The notes under the pieces: generated by a model
The model's input: the letters and a program-made list of their open reading frames with translations, nothing else
The model's database searches: none
What the model was told of the DNA's origin: nothing
Program-made: the position numbers and the translations under genes
Assembly (NCBI GenBank): GCA_024529925.1
Contig: JAFEUB010000907.1
Coordinates: 372,001-436,000 of the forward strand
Direction of reading: 5' to 3'
DNA: 64,000 nt
Source of the DNA: Ophthalmolycus amberensis
Taxonomy: Eukaryota > Chordata > Actinopteri > Perciformes > Zoarcidae
Shown: positions 38,120 to 50,661 of the stretch, one piece after another
How the letters are laid out: each line of letters begins with the position of its first letter
Numbering within the stretch: the stretch's first letter is position 1

Positions 38120-38151
<32 letters not shown>
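38120..38151. repeat. (CA)n microsatellite
   Basis: About 16 CA dinucleotides, flanked on both sides by an ACTGGACA word. Confidence 0.9.
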
Positions 38152-38153
<2 letters not shown>

Positions 38154-38778
38154 GACATCTATGACCATCTCTACCCTACTTAAAGTATTTACTCTATCTT
38201 GTCTTGAAATGTTTGACATAGTTAAAATAGGATTCCTCTCATTTATCTGACTACATTCTTCATCATTTGTAATGTTTTTTAATAATGGTTGTGTCTCTGT
38301 CTTATGACACACTTTAGAATAACCAAGCCAGAGTGAACATGTGGAGGCAATGCGATGATGAACTGTGAATCGCAGTTCTGACACTCACATGAAACCATGT
38401 TACATCATTTGCGCTGCTATTCTGAGGTCTCCCTCCCATCAGCACTGGCCTGCCAAGATAAGCAAAGGGCTTCCCCATCCATGCTGTGAGCGCACACTCA
38501 CATATGTGCATGGCATAGTTTAAGTGTGTGAGGGAGTCTCTCTGTATTTATTTACGTGTGCTTCTTACAAGTATGTGTGACTCATTTTGTGTGTTAAACA
38601 CCTGCCTACACAAACTCAGAGGCCTTGGAGAACAGCTATTGCATATGTGGGGGTTTCTAATAAGAGTCTGTGTCTGAGTGTGCATTTATCTACATATCCA
38701 CTCATGACCATTTCTCCTTACCTCCTTTCTTTGAACGGATTAAATATGACAGTGCCGTTTAATCATTTGGATATATAT

Positions 38779-38907
38779 AGGGAAATATTCAATCCTTCCT
38801 ATTTTCTATTTAAATTGTTTGATTAATCTTCATTACTTCAATTAGTGTTTTCCAATGGCTTGATTCTATATTCTTTCATTCTACTGTATATTGCATTGTG
38901 GGACAAT
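38779..38907 (+). repeat. 129-bp direct repeat, copy 1 (upstream of sv2c coding exon)
   Basis: Begins AGGGAAATATTCAATCC and ends ATTGTGGGACAAT. It matches 40235-40363 at 127 of 129 positions with no gap. Its flanks differ from those of copy 2 on both sides, so the duplication is limited to this block. Confidence 0.9.
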
Positions 38908-39592
38908 CGTCACTCCCATTATAATAAACCAACTCTTTATTGGGGGAAAATTGATTTCAGGCAGAGCCTTGTTTATTAGCCTCTGCTCCACAGAGCTGAT
39001 CATGAGTCGGCAGTTTCAGCATCACTGTATAAAATACTAACCTCTAAAACACTAAGTCCAACTTATGAAACATAAAACGCCCCTAAAAATGTAATATTCA
39101 TTTTAAATAAAAACTGAATGCGATACAGCAAAACCCTTTTTTCTCACATCACTCCAAATGATTAAAAAACCTGGGAGGGAATGATTAAAGAGGGTATGTG
39201 CTGTTTATGGGGTGTCACCTGTTAGTCTGGGATAGTTATGAATATAGAATGGGAGAGATGAGCTATGAGCAGTATCTGATGAACATCTCCCTCTTTTCTC
39301 TCCCTTTCCCTTCCTCCTTCTTGTTCTCTCTTCTTTATCTGTCTGTCTCGTATACTCTTCCACCATCCCTCTCAGCCTGGCCGATGATTGCCACCGTCAT
39401 TGTGGTTTATCTCCTGTGGTGACAGCTGACTCAAGAGTTTTCTTCCCTGCTGCATCTCAAGACCCACTGATCTCACCATTTCTACAATTCCCCCGTCAGT
39501 GTACGGCACCCCTCTTGCCCCTCTTGCCCCTCTTTCTTCTACTTCTAAGTATCCTCTGAACCCCCCCGTGAAGACCTACTGGTGGAGCCAGA

Positions 39593-40178
39593 ATGGCGGA
39601 CACTTACAATAACAGGACTTCCCTGGCTAAGGGGGCCAAGGACATGGTCAAGGAGGCCAAGCGGCATGCAAAAAAGAAAGTCAACAAGGTGGTGGACCGC
39701 GCCACAGATGAGTACACATCCCACCACAACTACAGCCGATTCCAGGATGAGGGGGACGAAGATGAGGATTTCTACCGGAACCCTCCGAGGCCGGACGGAG
39801 AGAACGAGGAGGGCTCCAGCGATGCAACAGAAGGCCACGATGATGAGGATGAGATCTATGAGGGCGAGTACCAGGGGATCCCCTCGGCAGGAGATAGCAA
39901 GCAAAAGGAGGGCCAAGTGGCACTGGGGCAACCGATGTCAGATGCAACAAGGGACCGTAAGGGACTGGAGCAGGAGAGACAGGCGGACGAGGAGGAGCTG
40001 GCCCAACAGTACGAGCTGATCATCCAGGAGTGTGGTCATGGGAGATTCCAGTGGCAGCTGTTCCTGGTGCTCGGGCTGGCACTCATGTCCGATGGGGTGG
40101 AGGTGTTCGTGGTGGGCTTTGTGCTGCCCAGCGCAGAGACAGACATGTGTGTGCCCAACTCCAGCTCGGGATGGCTAG
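39593..40178 (+). CDS. sv2c: Synaptic vesicle glycoprotein 2C, first coding exon (partial gene)
   Basis: ATG at 39593, 195 complete codons plus one base, ending at the donor CTAG|GTAAGG. The cytoplasmic N-terminus has the SV2 hallmarks: RTSLAKGAKDMVKEAK, KKVNKVVDRATDEYT, an acidic stretch (DEGDEDEDFY), EGSSDATEGHDDEDEIYEGE, YQGIPS, then ADEEELAQQYELIIQECGHG and the first transmembrane helix FLVLGLALMSDGVEVFVVGF, ending in LPSAETDMCVPNSSSGWLG. Phase and end point match SV2 family exon structure. SV2 proteins are 12-helix major-facilitator-like glycoproteins of synaptic vesicles that bind synaptotagmin. The c subtype is assigned from the position next to poc5 and from N-terminal similarity; the remaining exons lie beyond the window. 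The exon probably starts at 39550. Confidence 0.93.
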
Positions 40179-40234
40179 GTAAGGGACTCTTCGTGTCTGA
40201 GTATTGCAGAGTGTGCATGCATCTACGTGCTAAC

Positions 40235-40363
40235 AGGGAAATATTCAATCCTTCCTCTTTTCTATTTAAATTGTTTGATTAATCTTCATTACTTCAATTA
40301 GTGTTTTCCAATGGCTTGATTCTGTATTCTTTCATTCTACTGTATATTGCATTGTGGGACAAT
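40235..40363 (+). repeat. 129-bp direct repeat, copy 2 (57 bp inside the sv2c intron)
   Basis: Matches 38779-38907 at 127 of 129 positions (differences C/A near the start and G/A in the CT[A/G]TATTC word). It continues into AATAAAGTG, a polyadenylation-like end not present in copy 1. The pair brackets the sv2c coding exon, 1456 bp apart in direct orientation. Confidence 0.9.
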
Positions 40364-41390
40364 AAAGTGCCCAAACACTTCATACTTACAATCAGTGGTG
40401 TATAGTAACGAAGTAGAAATACTTTGTTCCTGTACTTAAGTCGTTTTTTTGGATATCTGTACTTTACTTTACTATTTATATTTCTGTTGACTTTTACTTT
40501 TACTTCACTACATTTTGCAAAGAAAAGTGATACTTTTACTCTGATACATTTCCCCTGAAACCTTCGTTACTCGCTACAAAATCAAATCTATCTTTAGAAA
40601 CAAAATGAATCATGAGACCAGCGTCGGGGACTGTGGTGGAACACAGACTGCAAGCAAGCAGGTTTGGTGAATCAGTGGTCCTAGCAGCAAGTTAAATCAT
40701 TGGTTAATCACGTTAATGCACAATTGCAAACAAGTGCTCTCAAAGCCGCGGTGTTTTGATTCCCAGTGATGCCCAGGATGCTACATGCTATAAGCTAGCG
40801 AGCGACTACATGAGTAGAATTCCACACAGGACGGGTGGGATGAGGAGAGGTGGATGGGTCAAACAAACACTGGTGTTTCCTCCAGGAGGCCGCAGTTTGT
40901 GCCGTGTGTGAAACGAGAAGCCAATGTTGATTTATTTGTGACGTGACTTCCGTACTTAAGCAACGCCACTTCCGTAGATATTTTAACGCAAACCACGATC
41001 TTTTCCTAAACCTAACTAAGTAGTTTCATCGCCTAAACCTTAACGTTAGTTGTTTCCTGTGAAGATGGACGTTTATTTTGAATCGACAGTATGCATGTAA
41101 CAAGCGAAAACAGACTCATGTTGCTGGACTTTTGCAGGAAAAACGCACGAAAAATGAGGAGTAACTTTTCGTAAGATTTCAATAAAATGGGGATGAATTT
41201 ATATCATTGTATAAAGAACGACATGAGAAGATCAATCTCATGTCTGTAAGTTAAATCAGCTATAATCACTCTTTTAAAGTGATCAGTGACTCGTCTAAAA
41301 CATTGAAAAAAGGAATAACTTCAATGGAATCATTCTATACACTGTAGCTTCTTTACATTCTAATAGAACGTAAATAAGTTACATTCTAAT

Positions 41391-41860
41391 TAGGGGTGTA
41401 ACGGTTCACAAAATTCACGGTTCGGTTCGGTACGATACAGTGGAGCCACGGTTCGGTACGTTTCGGTACAGTAGAAAACTATAAATGCCAGAGAAATGTA
41501 CTTGATTTTAAAATATATTTATTCATTACAACTAACATCATAAAGTGATTCTTTGACTTTGAACAATGATGGAACTATACCTGAGTGACCCATCTTCTGG
41601 GGTGTCTTCTTAGCAACACATAAGCATAAAAAACAAAAACTGCTCCTTAATGTTATGTAGTATTGTTACTTACATCTTGCAAAAGAGATTTTTAATCTCA
41701 ATGGGACTATCTGGTTAAATAAAGGTTTAAAAAAAATATATATATATATTTTTTTTATATTTTTTATTTTTTTTCAAACGTATTCGGTTCGTCATGCGTA
41801 CCGAACCGTGAGCCTCGTACCGAACGGTTCAATACGAATACGCGTACCGTTACACCCCTA
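41391..41860. mobile_element. Nested short hAT-like element (470 bp)
   Basis: Terminal inverted repeats TAGGGGTGTAACGGT / ACCGTTACACCCCTA, perfect over 15 bp, flanked by ATTCTAAT on both sides (41383-41390, 41861-41868). GGTTCGGTACG-like words recur near both ends. It has no coding capacity. It sits within the 26-bp minisatellite inside the larger hAT element, so it is the younger insertion. The flanking octamer is also a minisatellite word, which weakens it as proof of a duplication. Confidence 0.8.
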
Positions 41861-42028
41861 ATTCTAATACAATGTCACTTCTTTACATTCCATTAGAATG
41901 TAAAGAATACATTCTAATACAATGTAACTTCTTTACATTCTAATACAATGTAACTTCTTTACATTCTAATACAATGTAACTTCTTTACATTCTAATACAA
42001 TGTAACTTCTTTACATTCTAATAGAATT
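41861..42028. repeat. 26-bp minisatellite (right part)
   Basis: Four perfect 26-bp copies at 41911-42014 (unit begins ATTCTAATACAATGTAAC, then TTCTTTAC), with diverged copies at 41861-41910 and a partial copy after. Related sequence at about 41330-41390 lies on the other side of the nested element, so the minisatellite was split by it. Confidence 0.85.
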
Positions 42029-43579
42029 GCCCATTGAAGACGAACAGGACATTTTTCAGTTTCAAGTAATGACTGGGTTACTTTCGGTGTTGCTTTAGTA
42101 TTGATCATGTTTTGATATTTGAGTCATGTTGTTCCTCCGATCAGATGGAGTTATGATGGTAGCAGTCGCCCAATTGCAGATTCAGCTTGAGCAAAACCTT
42201 TGCCCATTGTACAAATCAGGCCCATAGGAGTTTACAAGGCAGGTGTCCTTTCTCAAAACACTGACCTGATGCGTCAAGTGGATATTTTTTGCTGAACATA
42301 ATATTATGCATTGGCCCTCTACATCCTCTAGTCGGAATGAGCATACTTATAAACGCACTGTTACAACTACTTCATAGTGTCATATTGCTTTTCGGAGAAT
42401 TATGATGATAAGTTCATAGTAGATGCAAAAGTATACTTATGTACAATATATTATGTTGAACATTGTTGCTCCTGGATGGATCACAGCCAACCCAATTATG
42501 TTCAACACAGCTCATGTCCTTGGTCATGGTGGCCACAGCACTTAAAAGAATAAACTTCATAATTCTCAAAATTCTGACCCTTTGCTTTTTTATCAACAGC
42601 ATTTACTTGTACTTTTACGTTCAATACTTAAGTACATTTAATATCAGAAAATGACTTTTGTACTTAAGTACAATAAATATCAGATACTTTAAGACTTTTA
42701 CTCAAGTAGTATTCTAATAGGTGACTTTTACTTTTACTGGAGTCATTTTCCAGTAAGGTATCTTTACTTTTACTCAAGTATGGCTTTTGGGTACTTTATA
42801 CACCACTGCTTACAATATATAGCGCTGCAGGGATAAATAGATATTTGTAGGCCAAACCTGGAAGTTAGCATTGCACTGGTTCCCACGACAAAAAGCCAAT
42901 GGTATTTTTGCCCCGTTTTTAATAATAAGCTCTGTGACAAATGGTAGTTTATGATACTGGCACGTTTTGTTCCGCAAGATAATCTTCACAACCATAAAAG
43001 TGTTTTTTTAAGCGTTAATTCAATAGTCAGAAGTAAAATCTAATGTTGGGCTATAAACAAACTAAACCACGATTGCATGAGCGTTTATATACACAATAAG
43101 GCTATGAAGGCGGATATATGGGTGTGATGACATTTTGAAGTCTCATTTAGCCACTTGTCAGTCAAAATACATGAAAGTATTTCCGACTTATTTTATATCT
43201 TAGAACAAAATGTTAAAATCTCTTAAGCTTGTGTGAAATACAGACTGTATGCATCTAACCATAAACCCATTCAAAAAAATCATTGACTTCGAGACAAGGG
43301 GACCAGAAGTGCAAAAATGCTGACTTATTTCTGGGTTATTGGACAACTTCCTGCAACAGTCTTTTACAATGCAACTTTGATATGGAAAAGGAAAGGGTAT
43401 GCTTACAACATGAACTGAAATAATGAAGGGGCACTCCACTGTCTTCTGTGGCTCTGGAGGAGAAAATAACCCTGATGACGCTTTTCTAATGCTTTCAGGG
43501 TTTTATATAAAATATTTTTATCAGATAGTCCGCGCTGCAAACTGGTGGTGCGGAATTTGAAAGATGTTGGTTTACACGT

Positions 43580-43599
43580 TGCATTGTGGGAAATGTAGG
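43580..43599 (-). promoter_or_regulatory. ZNF143/THAP11-type (SBS) motif
   Basis: TGCATTGTGGGAAATGTAGG. Its reverse complement fits ACTACANNTCCCANNNTGCA at all specified positions except the first. ZNF143/THAP11 sites occur in promoters and at chromatin loop anchors. The same word is also frequent in fish repeats, so function is uncertain. Confidence 0.4.
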
Positions 43600-46500
43600 A
43601 TCATTTGTTTTTGCCGCTTAATCCATGCTGGGGCCTTAAAGTCAGGACATCTCGACCTCTGCTGCAAATACTTTTGTGTTTAGTGTAATAACTTTGTGGA
43701 ACACGGGGACTGAATCAATGGAGTACACCTCAATGGCCCCCATGCTGTTAAAAGTGTCACATAGATTTTAGGGCCTTGTTATTCCCAAGGAAACAACCTA
43801 ATCACAGGACATTTGCTAATCAGTATATATGATGGATAACTAAGCAGGATTAATAGCAACACCAGCTAAAACATGTTTATGGCGAGCAGAGGAGTTATTT
43901 TTATGGCAGTCTGACCACCAGGTGGTAACAGGTGAAATATTAAGACATACTGAATTTAAAAATAATTTCAATTTCAATCAATTTCAGTTCCACTATAGCT
44001 GAATAATTCAGACAAAACTACATGCAAATGCAAACAATTTATGTGTGCAAGTATACTGCATATGAAAATCATGGTTTGAATTCGTATTTAGTGGACTAAA
44101 GGAAGGGTCACGCTACTTTCTGTGCAATATTGTTTGTCTTTAAGATAAGATTAGTTTTGTGTGTTCGTACTGTCCCACTTTATCCTATGTGTTTCGGTCT
44201 CTGTGTCAGAATTAAGAGGGTAGCTATCCCTGTGCGCTCTGTGTGTTGAGCAGGAGTCCCAGCAGTCCCTATGGCTGCAGGTGTATAATCCATCACCAGA
44301 GAGCTGTATACAGGGGCTGACTCACTGTGTCAGTACCAGAGTGGCAAGGTCATTAATTCAGGCACACAGCCTTTAGACACTAACTGCCACGGTGAGACAT
44401 GACAATATATCAGCTGCTCCACAACATATGACGCAAAATTGATACAGAGTTTTTCGAGAACGGAGGTTGTGGCTGAAACAGTTGGTCAACATCCGAAATA
44501 AGAAACACCCTCTCATGCATCAAATATTTTCACCGTACTTTTACATTTTCATAGTTTTTATCGGATACAAGTGTTCGTTGCTCTACGTGGGGTTGTCGCT
44601 GTAAAATCCTCTCAAGATGTTTTACCTTCATGTTTCTGTCTTTTTTCCAAGTACCCATGTAAACTCTTTTCTTCCTCTTTCACCAAGCAAAGTCCTACCG
44701 GCATTCACGCTCCACGCTCTGCTTCTCCTTGTTCGTGACTTCAACCTCACCCTCTGTTCCCCTCTCCCACCCTCCATTCTCCATGTGCCGCTCTCTTCTT
44801 CTCCCGTCCTCCCCCCATTCTACTCTCCTTTCTCCTACTGATTGCCCTGAGGCTCCTCCCAGTTGAGGTGAACATGATTGGTGTGTGTGTGTGAGTGTGT
44901 GCGTGAGCATAGCCTACATGATTACTATGACCTTGTTGGTATCCATTTAGAGTTTCCCGGACTAATAACTATTGATTAAAGCCAACACAATGAAGTGAGT
45001 TGGTGTTTTTCAGGTTCCATTGCAATATTTCATTACCTTGAAGTGCAGTCTGTGGATGAATATGATTAGGATGGTCTAATTTTTCATGTACTTCATATAA
45101 CCTGCTTTTAACCAAGCAGGGCAACAATGTTCTTATTTTGCTGTGACTGACAATAAGATCTTCATAGTGGTCTGGTGGTGGTGATAAAGAATAGCTCTTA
45201 GGGGGCATAGGGGCTAGCCACCATTCAACAGACCTGCGTACAGTTTCAGCAATATTTCACGTGGCTTGGTTGTGTGTTCAAATTACCACAATTGGCAGGT
45301 TTAGCATGTAAGAAGCCAGTTAGGGATCAATTCTTTGTTGCGGCTGCAGTAGGGACTCCTACTGGTTGGTTGTAGCTGCACATACGTTGTTATGATCTTG
45401 GAAGGAAGATTTTTCCACCTGCATTACACCTTAGTGTGTTTACATGTACTTGAGTAATCGGGGTGCAATCTACTTTCTGCTGTAACCTGATTTCTTAAAC
45501 ATCATGTAGGCTACAGTAGCTATACAAGAAATGCGATTTTGGGATTCGAGAAAAAATATTTTCCAGGATGGATTATACAATAAAAAGCCTTATCGTAACC
45601 ACTTTTATAAACTTAATTGTGTGAAAAAGTGTAACCCTGTTTCTTGTGTTCATGTAATTGAAGTAGATGGTGATTCCAAGTGTTTTAGATGAAGCACCAG
45701 GTTGACTGTATTTGCCAATGATATCTGTAAAGTGGAACTGGCCATTTTATAGGAATAACAGGCAATACACAATCCTAATCCCCCCCAAAATAGTTGTCAA
45801 ATTAGTTTTACCTTAAGCTAAATTATATTTTTTGGGAGAATTTTAAAAACATTTTAATGACAGTTTCGAAAATAGCTATTTGGTGTTTGGTTAGTTCCAC
45901 CTGTGTTGGACTCCATTCATTGTTGCATTGTGTAGCTCCATTACACTTACAGGCAGAGACAGAGGCGAGCTGCACGGACTGAGCGGAGTGTAATGGGATA
46001 ATGCAGTTCGAGAAACGCAAAGGCCTGAATTGGATGGATGACGAAAATGCTGATTAGATTAGAGAATTCCTTTTGGTCCTACCAGTATCCCAATCTCGCT
46101 GGGATCTTTGATGCCTCTTGAGAATGAAGGATGGAGAGTTGTGGTAGGGGGATTTGAAATACTGTAAAAATATTTTTTACATAAGATACGTTATTATAAG
46201 AGAGGACGACGTGGGAATGAAGCAGGAAGGAAAACAAGGACTGGGAGATGCAATACGTGTGATTAACAGGGGAGAGGAGAGAAGGAGGGACAGCTTTGAA
46301 GCAGAGAAATTGCCAAGTTAGAGAGGAGTGATGGGGTGAGCGGTGTGGGTGGATGGGAGCGAAGGGGTGGGAGATTAGTGGTATTCAGTACACCAACAAT
46401 GTGAGGGAGAGGCTCAGCTATCAACTCAGCCACAACAGACAATGGGAACGCATCACCCTATCATTACTTATTTGTTCTCTTAGGCTGTCCTTTCTCTGCT

Positions 46501-47369
46501 GAAGACTCCCCTCATTTCTCTCTCTGACTCTCTCAACTCGGCTCTCCTCGTTTTCATTTAACCATCCATCTCTCCCGCTCTGCCATCGATACTTTCCCCC
46601 TCCTTTCTTGTTTCCGCTCTACTTAATCTTCTTTTCCTTACGTCCCTGTCCTCCGATCTCTTATACCTTTTTCCTTCTTTCTTGGGCTTCCTTGTGTCCC
46701 AGCTTCACTCTCCGTCTCCTCTCAAGGTCCATCTCCACAGTGCATCTCCCTCTTTGTCTCTTTTCTTCACCCGTTGTTCCCCCTCTTACTCCCTGCCTGT
46801 TTGAACCAGCTGACAGGCTGTGTGGGGCTGCGCGGATCAGGGGCAGCTGAGCATGGCTAAACTGCAGTAAGATTGCAACGTCACTGCAGAGATTACACTA
46901 CTTGTGTAGAGATTGTGAGGATGTGTGTGGGGGTTTGGGGGGATGACAGGACTGAGGGTGTGTGTGTGAGTGTGTATGGACCAAACCTGCTGCCACCAGC
47001 AATATCAGCCAGAAGTAAACCCGAACTGCTCGCTCTTATCAGAGGTTTATAGCATCACGATATTTCATGGGAATTATCCACAGTCTTTAGTGTAATGATG
47101 GTTGTATCATTACTGATGCTGAGTGAGTCATTTTAAACCCTGCACTCTGAGCCCCATAATAGGTTACTTTCATATAGATTTCATTGAAATCCTGCTCCCA
47201 CTGATATGACTTAAATATGACAAAAAGCTTCAATCTCTTTTTCTGCGGAGGTGGCAGAAGACGGAGGCATTAATCCGATCAAACTGACACGATGTAGTAC
47301 AAATGTGATTACACGCTGCTCGGTGTAAAGAAGCTGATGACAGTGAAGCAAAGAGGAAACTAAGGCAAA

Positions 47370-47640
47370 TAAACGAGAGGGATGCACCGAGGGGAAGAGA
47401 GGGGAACAGGAGTGGAGAGGGGAGAAGGAGAGGAGAAATGAGGAAGGGAAGTGAGAAGCGATCCAAGAAATTGGAAAGCAATGGGAGTGGACACAAGCTG
47501 AGAGAAAGAGAAATGGAGGAAAGGTTGGAAAGAGAGGCACAAAAGGAGAGAAGAACTGAGGGACGAGAGAAGGAGGAAAAATAAGATCAAAGTAGCGATG
47601 AAGAGATTGAGAGAAAGACAGAAATAGCGAGAAGGTGAAG
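47370..47640. repeat. Purine-rich low-complexity tract
   Basis: The plus strand is mostly A and G over about 270 bp (GAGAGGGGAGAAGGAGAGG-like words). It is flanked by pyrimidine-rich tracts on the same strand at about 46480-46800 and 47880-48110. Confidence 0.7.
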
Positions 47641-50600
47641 GAAAATATCTAACTGGGAGAGGTACCACAGTGTTGTTGCAGCGCGCACCAGGCATGCTGT
47701 GATAGTATCATCATTATGAATAAAACAGGACGGGTGTTTTGCGCGACGCCGAAGCAGTTTGTAGCTGCTATGAGTGAAGAGCATCAAAGCATGAAATCAG
47801 AGAAGAGGTCGTGATGCAGCTCAGCGCTCCCACGGCTCTCAGGGGACTCCTCTGGATGTGAAAGGACAGAAAACACTGCACCAGGGCCTTCCCTTTCCTC
47901 CCCTCTTCCCTCTCATTCTCTCACACTGTCTTGCAATTACTGAACTCTCCTCCCTCATTACCTTTTTCTCTCTTTTGTCACCCCGCCCCCACCCTTCATT
48001 GCTTTTGCTCTTTCATCTGCTGCTGACATATTTCCTCTGCTTGCATTTGTGCTTGCTCCTGCAGACATTTTCATTTTTTTTAATCTCCCCTCCTTCATCT
48101 AGTTAACCAGTTGCTGTTTTATTCCAAAAGAGATTGTAATATTTTAATCTGTGAATTCGATTTACTCCTTGGTTTTGTGTGTTTGTTTGTGTGTGTGTGC
48201 GTGTGTGATGAGCCTCTCCCTTACATTGATGTTGGCAGTGTTTTACTCTACATGTCTTATTCCTTAGAATTTGTCAGCCTGTGATTTTGCTGAATATTAA
48301 CCATTCCTGGAGATGTGTTTTGACATATCAACGGAGTGTCACGGGGCAAAACCTTTTGCTTCTTCCTGAGAGGTCTCCTGACACACTGTCATTTTCTGAT
48401 GGTGCTCAGAGTCTATATAGGTCATCAAGTCCAGCATTCAGCTGCTTTTCACACTACGGTGAAATGTCTGAACCAGTTGGCATCCATTGAAGGAGTTTTG
48501 CTTCTGACGTGTCTTATCAGTTCTTCAGAAAGTGAACATTTCTCCCGTATAAAGCCTTTACATTTCATTTCTCTGCAGTTTCATCTCAAAGTCTATTGAG
48601 GGTATCCTTCTTCTTAATCCACAAGCCTAAGAAAGGACCTTCACGTATAGGCCCACTAAATCAATTTTAAGACAGTACTGAGTGATAACACTCAGAGAAG
48701 GGGCTATATTTAATGATACACTGTATGGTTGAAACCTTGTGGTCCAACGGTATCAATTCCAGTGTGTTCATACTGATCTACTGTAGCCTGAGCATCAGTC
48801 TAATGAAATGTGGAGACATTTCACGGGTGATGTAGGTTATACTGTTAAATTGAGGTGGATTACTGAACACAACTGTTCACAATATGTTTCTTCATTTGCT
48901 TGTATTGTGTCTATTTGCATGTGTTTTATTAATTTGCAGTGTGTTGAGCACTGTACTGAGGGCAGCATCCCAGACACGTATATTTTACTATGTAGTGAGA
49001 TTTTTGTTGATGTGTAAAAATGATAATACCATGGTCTGTGAAAAGACAGCAAAACTGAACTGCTAACTACAATTAGCATTCTGATAGATAGGTTTGTAAA
49101 GAATGTCTCATCAGTGTGTCCGTTCCTGTGAAGGGCTTTTCAACCTACGATTTTGCTGCAGTGTAGTAACTGCTTGGTTCGACTCCGAGAGCTACAGAAA
49201 ATGTGACTCTTTCACTATGACATCACACTGAAGGTGAAGTGTGACTCATAATAAAATCATATAGAAATCTCTCTTGGGACAGAAGACATATGTAGCATCA
49301 TTTTCTGACATGACAGGTTATTGCCACCCAAACTGTCTTTTGTTGATGAGACAGACCTCATAATGGCTGTGCTATTTTGGGATTATATTACCCTTCAGTA
49401 CACTACTTTCCACTTTCCTGGTGCGGGCACTGCTGACATCATACCCAGAGATATCGTGCAGCAAGTCGGACGGAACATCAATAAATTCATTACGTAATGG
49501 ACTGTCCTGTGAGGGATGTACTCCTTAGTCAACAGTTTTATTGCTTTTTTTAAGGACATTAAAGTAACAGAGATCAGAGGTTATTTCTCATTTGTCTGTT
49601 TTGTGCTAGTATCTCTAAAACATAAAAGAATAAACCTTTATTGTTCGTATGAAAGTGGAGTGCTAAATAAAAAGGCCTCTGGATGTTTGAATGCATGACA
49701 ATTAAATGGGTGGCCAGCGGGTGTTTCCCTATGCACCATACATCTAGCCTCTCCTTAATGAAGCAAAAGTAAACTGTGCATAGACTGAAGACCGTTAAAT
49801 TCAGAATTGAATTTATGGTCCCTTCAGGCGAGTATCTAGATGGCTGCCAAATGTGACAGATAGACGAGGTTTGACCCCTGAAGCGAGAGAGTCAAACAGA
49901 TATCTGCTCACAGCAGAGCAGAAGAGACCTGATTGCAGACATTACAGAAAGGCAATGCATTAAGATTATTGTAATGGGATGAACAAAGAGTCCCTATATG
50001 GCCGAGTCATATCACTCCATATATGACTTCAACTTTCACATTCTCTTTTTTGTGGGTGGAATTATGAATACACGTATCCTCTCTAAGTCAGGTTTACGTG
50101 TCTGAATATGGAGGAAGACAAGACACGACTGTAATATTATCTGATATTAAAACTATTCTTGGGTTTAACCTGGAACACAAACCTCAAAAAATGTATTTCT
50201 AAATGGAGACAAATCCAGTTGGAGTTGCTCTTTGCGGCACACACTGTATGTCCACGGAGGCTGCTAACCACACAATGCCACATACGATGTAGCCTAAAGC
50301 AGGTATCATAGGCTCCACTCTCCAGAGCAGAATCATGATGATCAGTGAGGGAAGTCAATGTTGTGTTGTCGGAGCATTGATCCCGTTTGTGATGAGAGAG
50401 ATTAAAAGAGAGCAGAAAGCCCCTTTGTAGAGTCACCCCGCATTACTGTTCACATTTGTCTCCCCATTGATCAGAGCCTGTTTTCAGTCTTTAACACACT
50501 GTATTTACTTATCAACGTTAGAGTGAGTTACTGGGTCTGAGGGTTTTCAAATAGGGTGTCAGGTTCATTGCCATCAGTCAGTGAACCAAGTTTTACGAAA

Positions 50601-50661
50601 GCAGGAGCACTATTGCTTTGTTTTGGAAACTATACCTGTAATATCCCAAATCATATTTGAC

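Larger units (their letters stand above)
33368..39549 (+). other. sv2c: sv2c 5' intron (if the leader exon is right)
   Basis: About 6.2 kb, no coding similarity. It contains an (AT)n run at 35718-35757, a candidate MITE at 36743-37013, (CA)n at 38120-38151 and one copy of a 129-bp direct repeat (38779-38907). The acceptor before the coding exon is probably TTCTAAG ending at 39549. Confidence 0.45.
40393..42808. mobile_element. hAT-type DNA transposon, non-autonomous, 2.4 kb
   Basis: Perfect 12-bp terminal inverted repeats CAGTGGTGTATA / TATACACCACTG, flanked by an exact 8-bp target duplication CTTACAAT (40385-40392 and 42809-42816). An 8-bp duplication and CAGTGGTG ends are typical of hAT elements. 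Subterminal regions on both sides are rich in ACTTTTACTT words. No transposase frame is present. It contains a second element (41391-41860) and a minisatellite. Confidence 0.85.
42817..50661 (+). other. sv2c: sv2c intron, unique and low-complexity sequence
   Basis: No exon of the SV2 transporter domain is found. Notable content: a ZNF143/THAP11-like site at 43580-43599, pyrimidine-rich tracts at about 44690-44840, 46480-46800 and 47880-48110, and a purine-rich tract at about 47370-47640. Open frames here follow the low-complexity composition and are not considered genes. Confidence 0.5.

Noticed and set aside
41383..41868. ATTCTAAT octamers as definite target-site duplication of the nested element
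   Set aside because: The octamer is also part of the surrounding minisatellite unit, so the match alone is not proof; the perfect terminal inverted repeats carry the call.
47211..47787. Several minus-strand ORFs over the purine-rich tract
   Set aside because: Low-complexity Ser/Leu/Phe/Pro translation, no homology seen.
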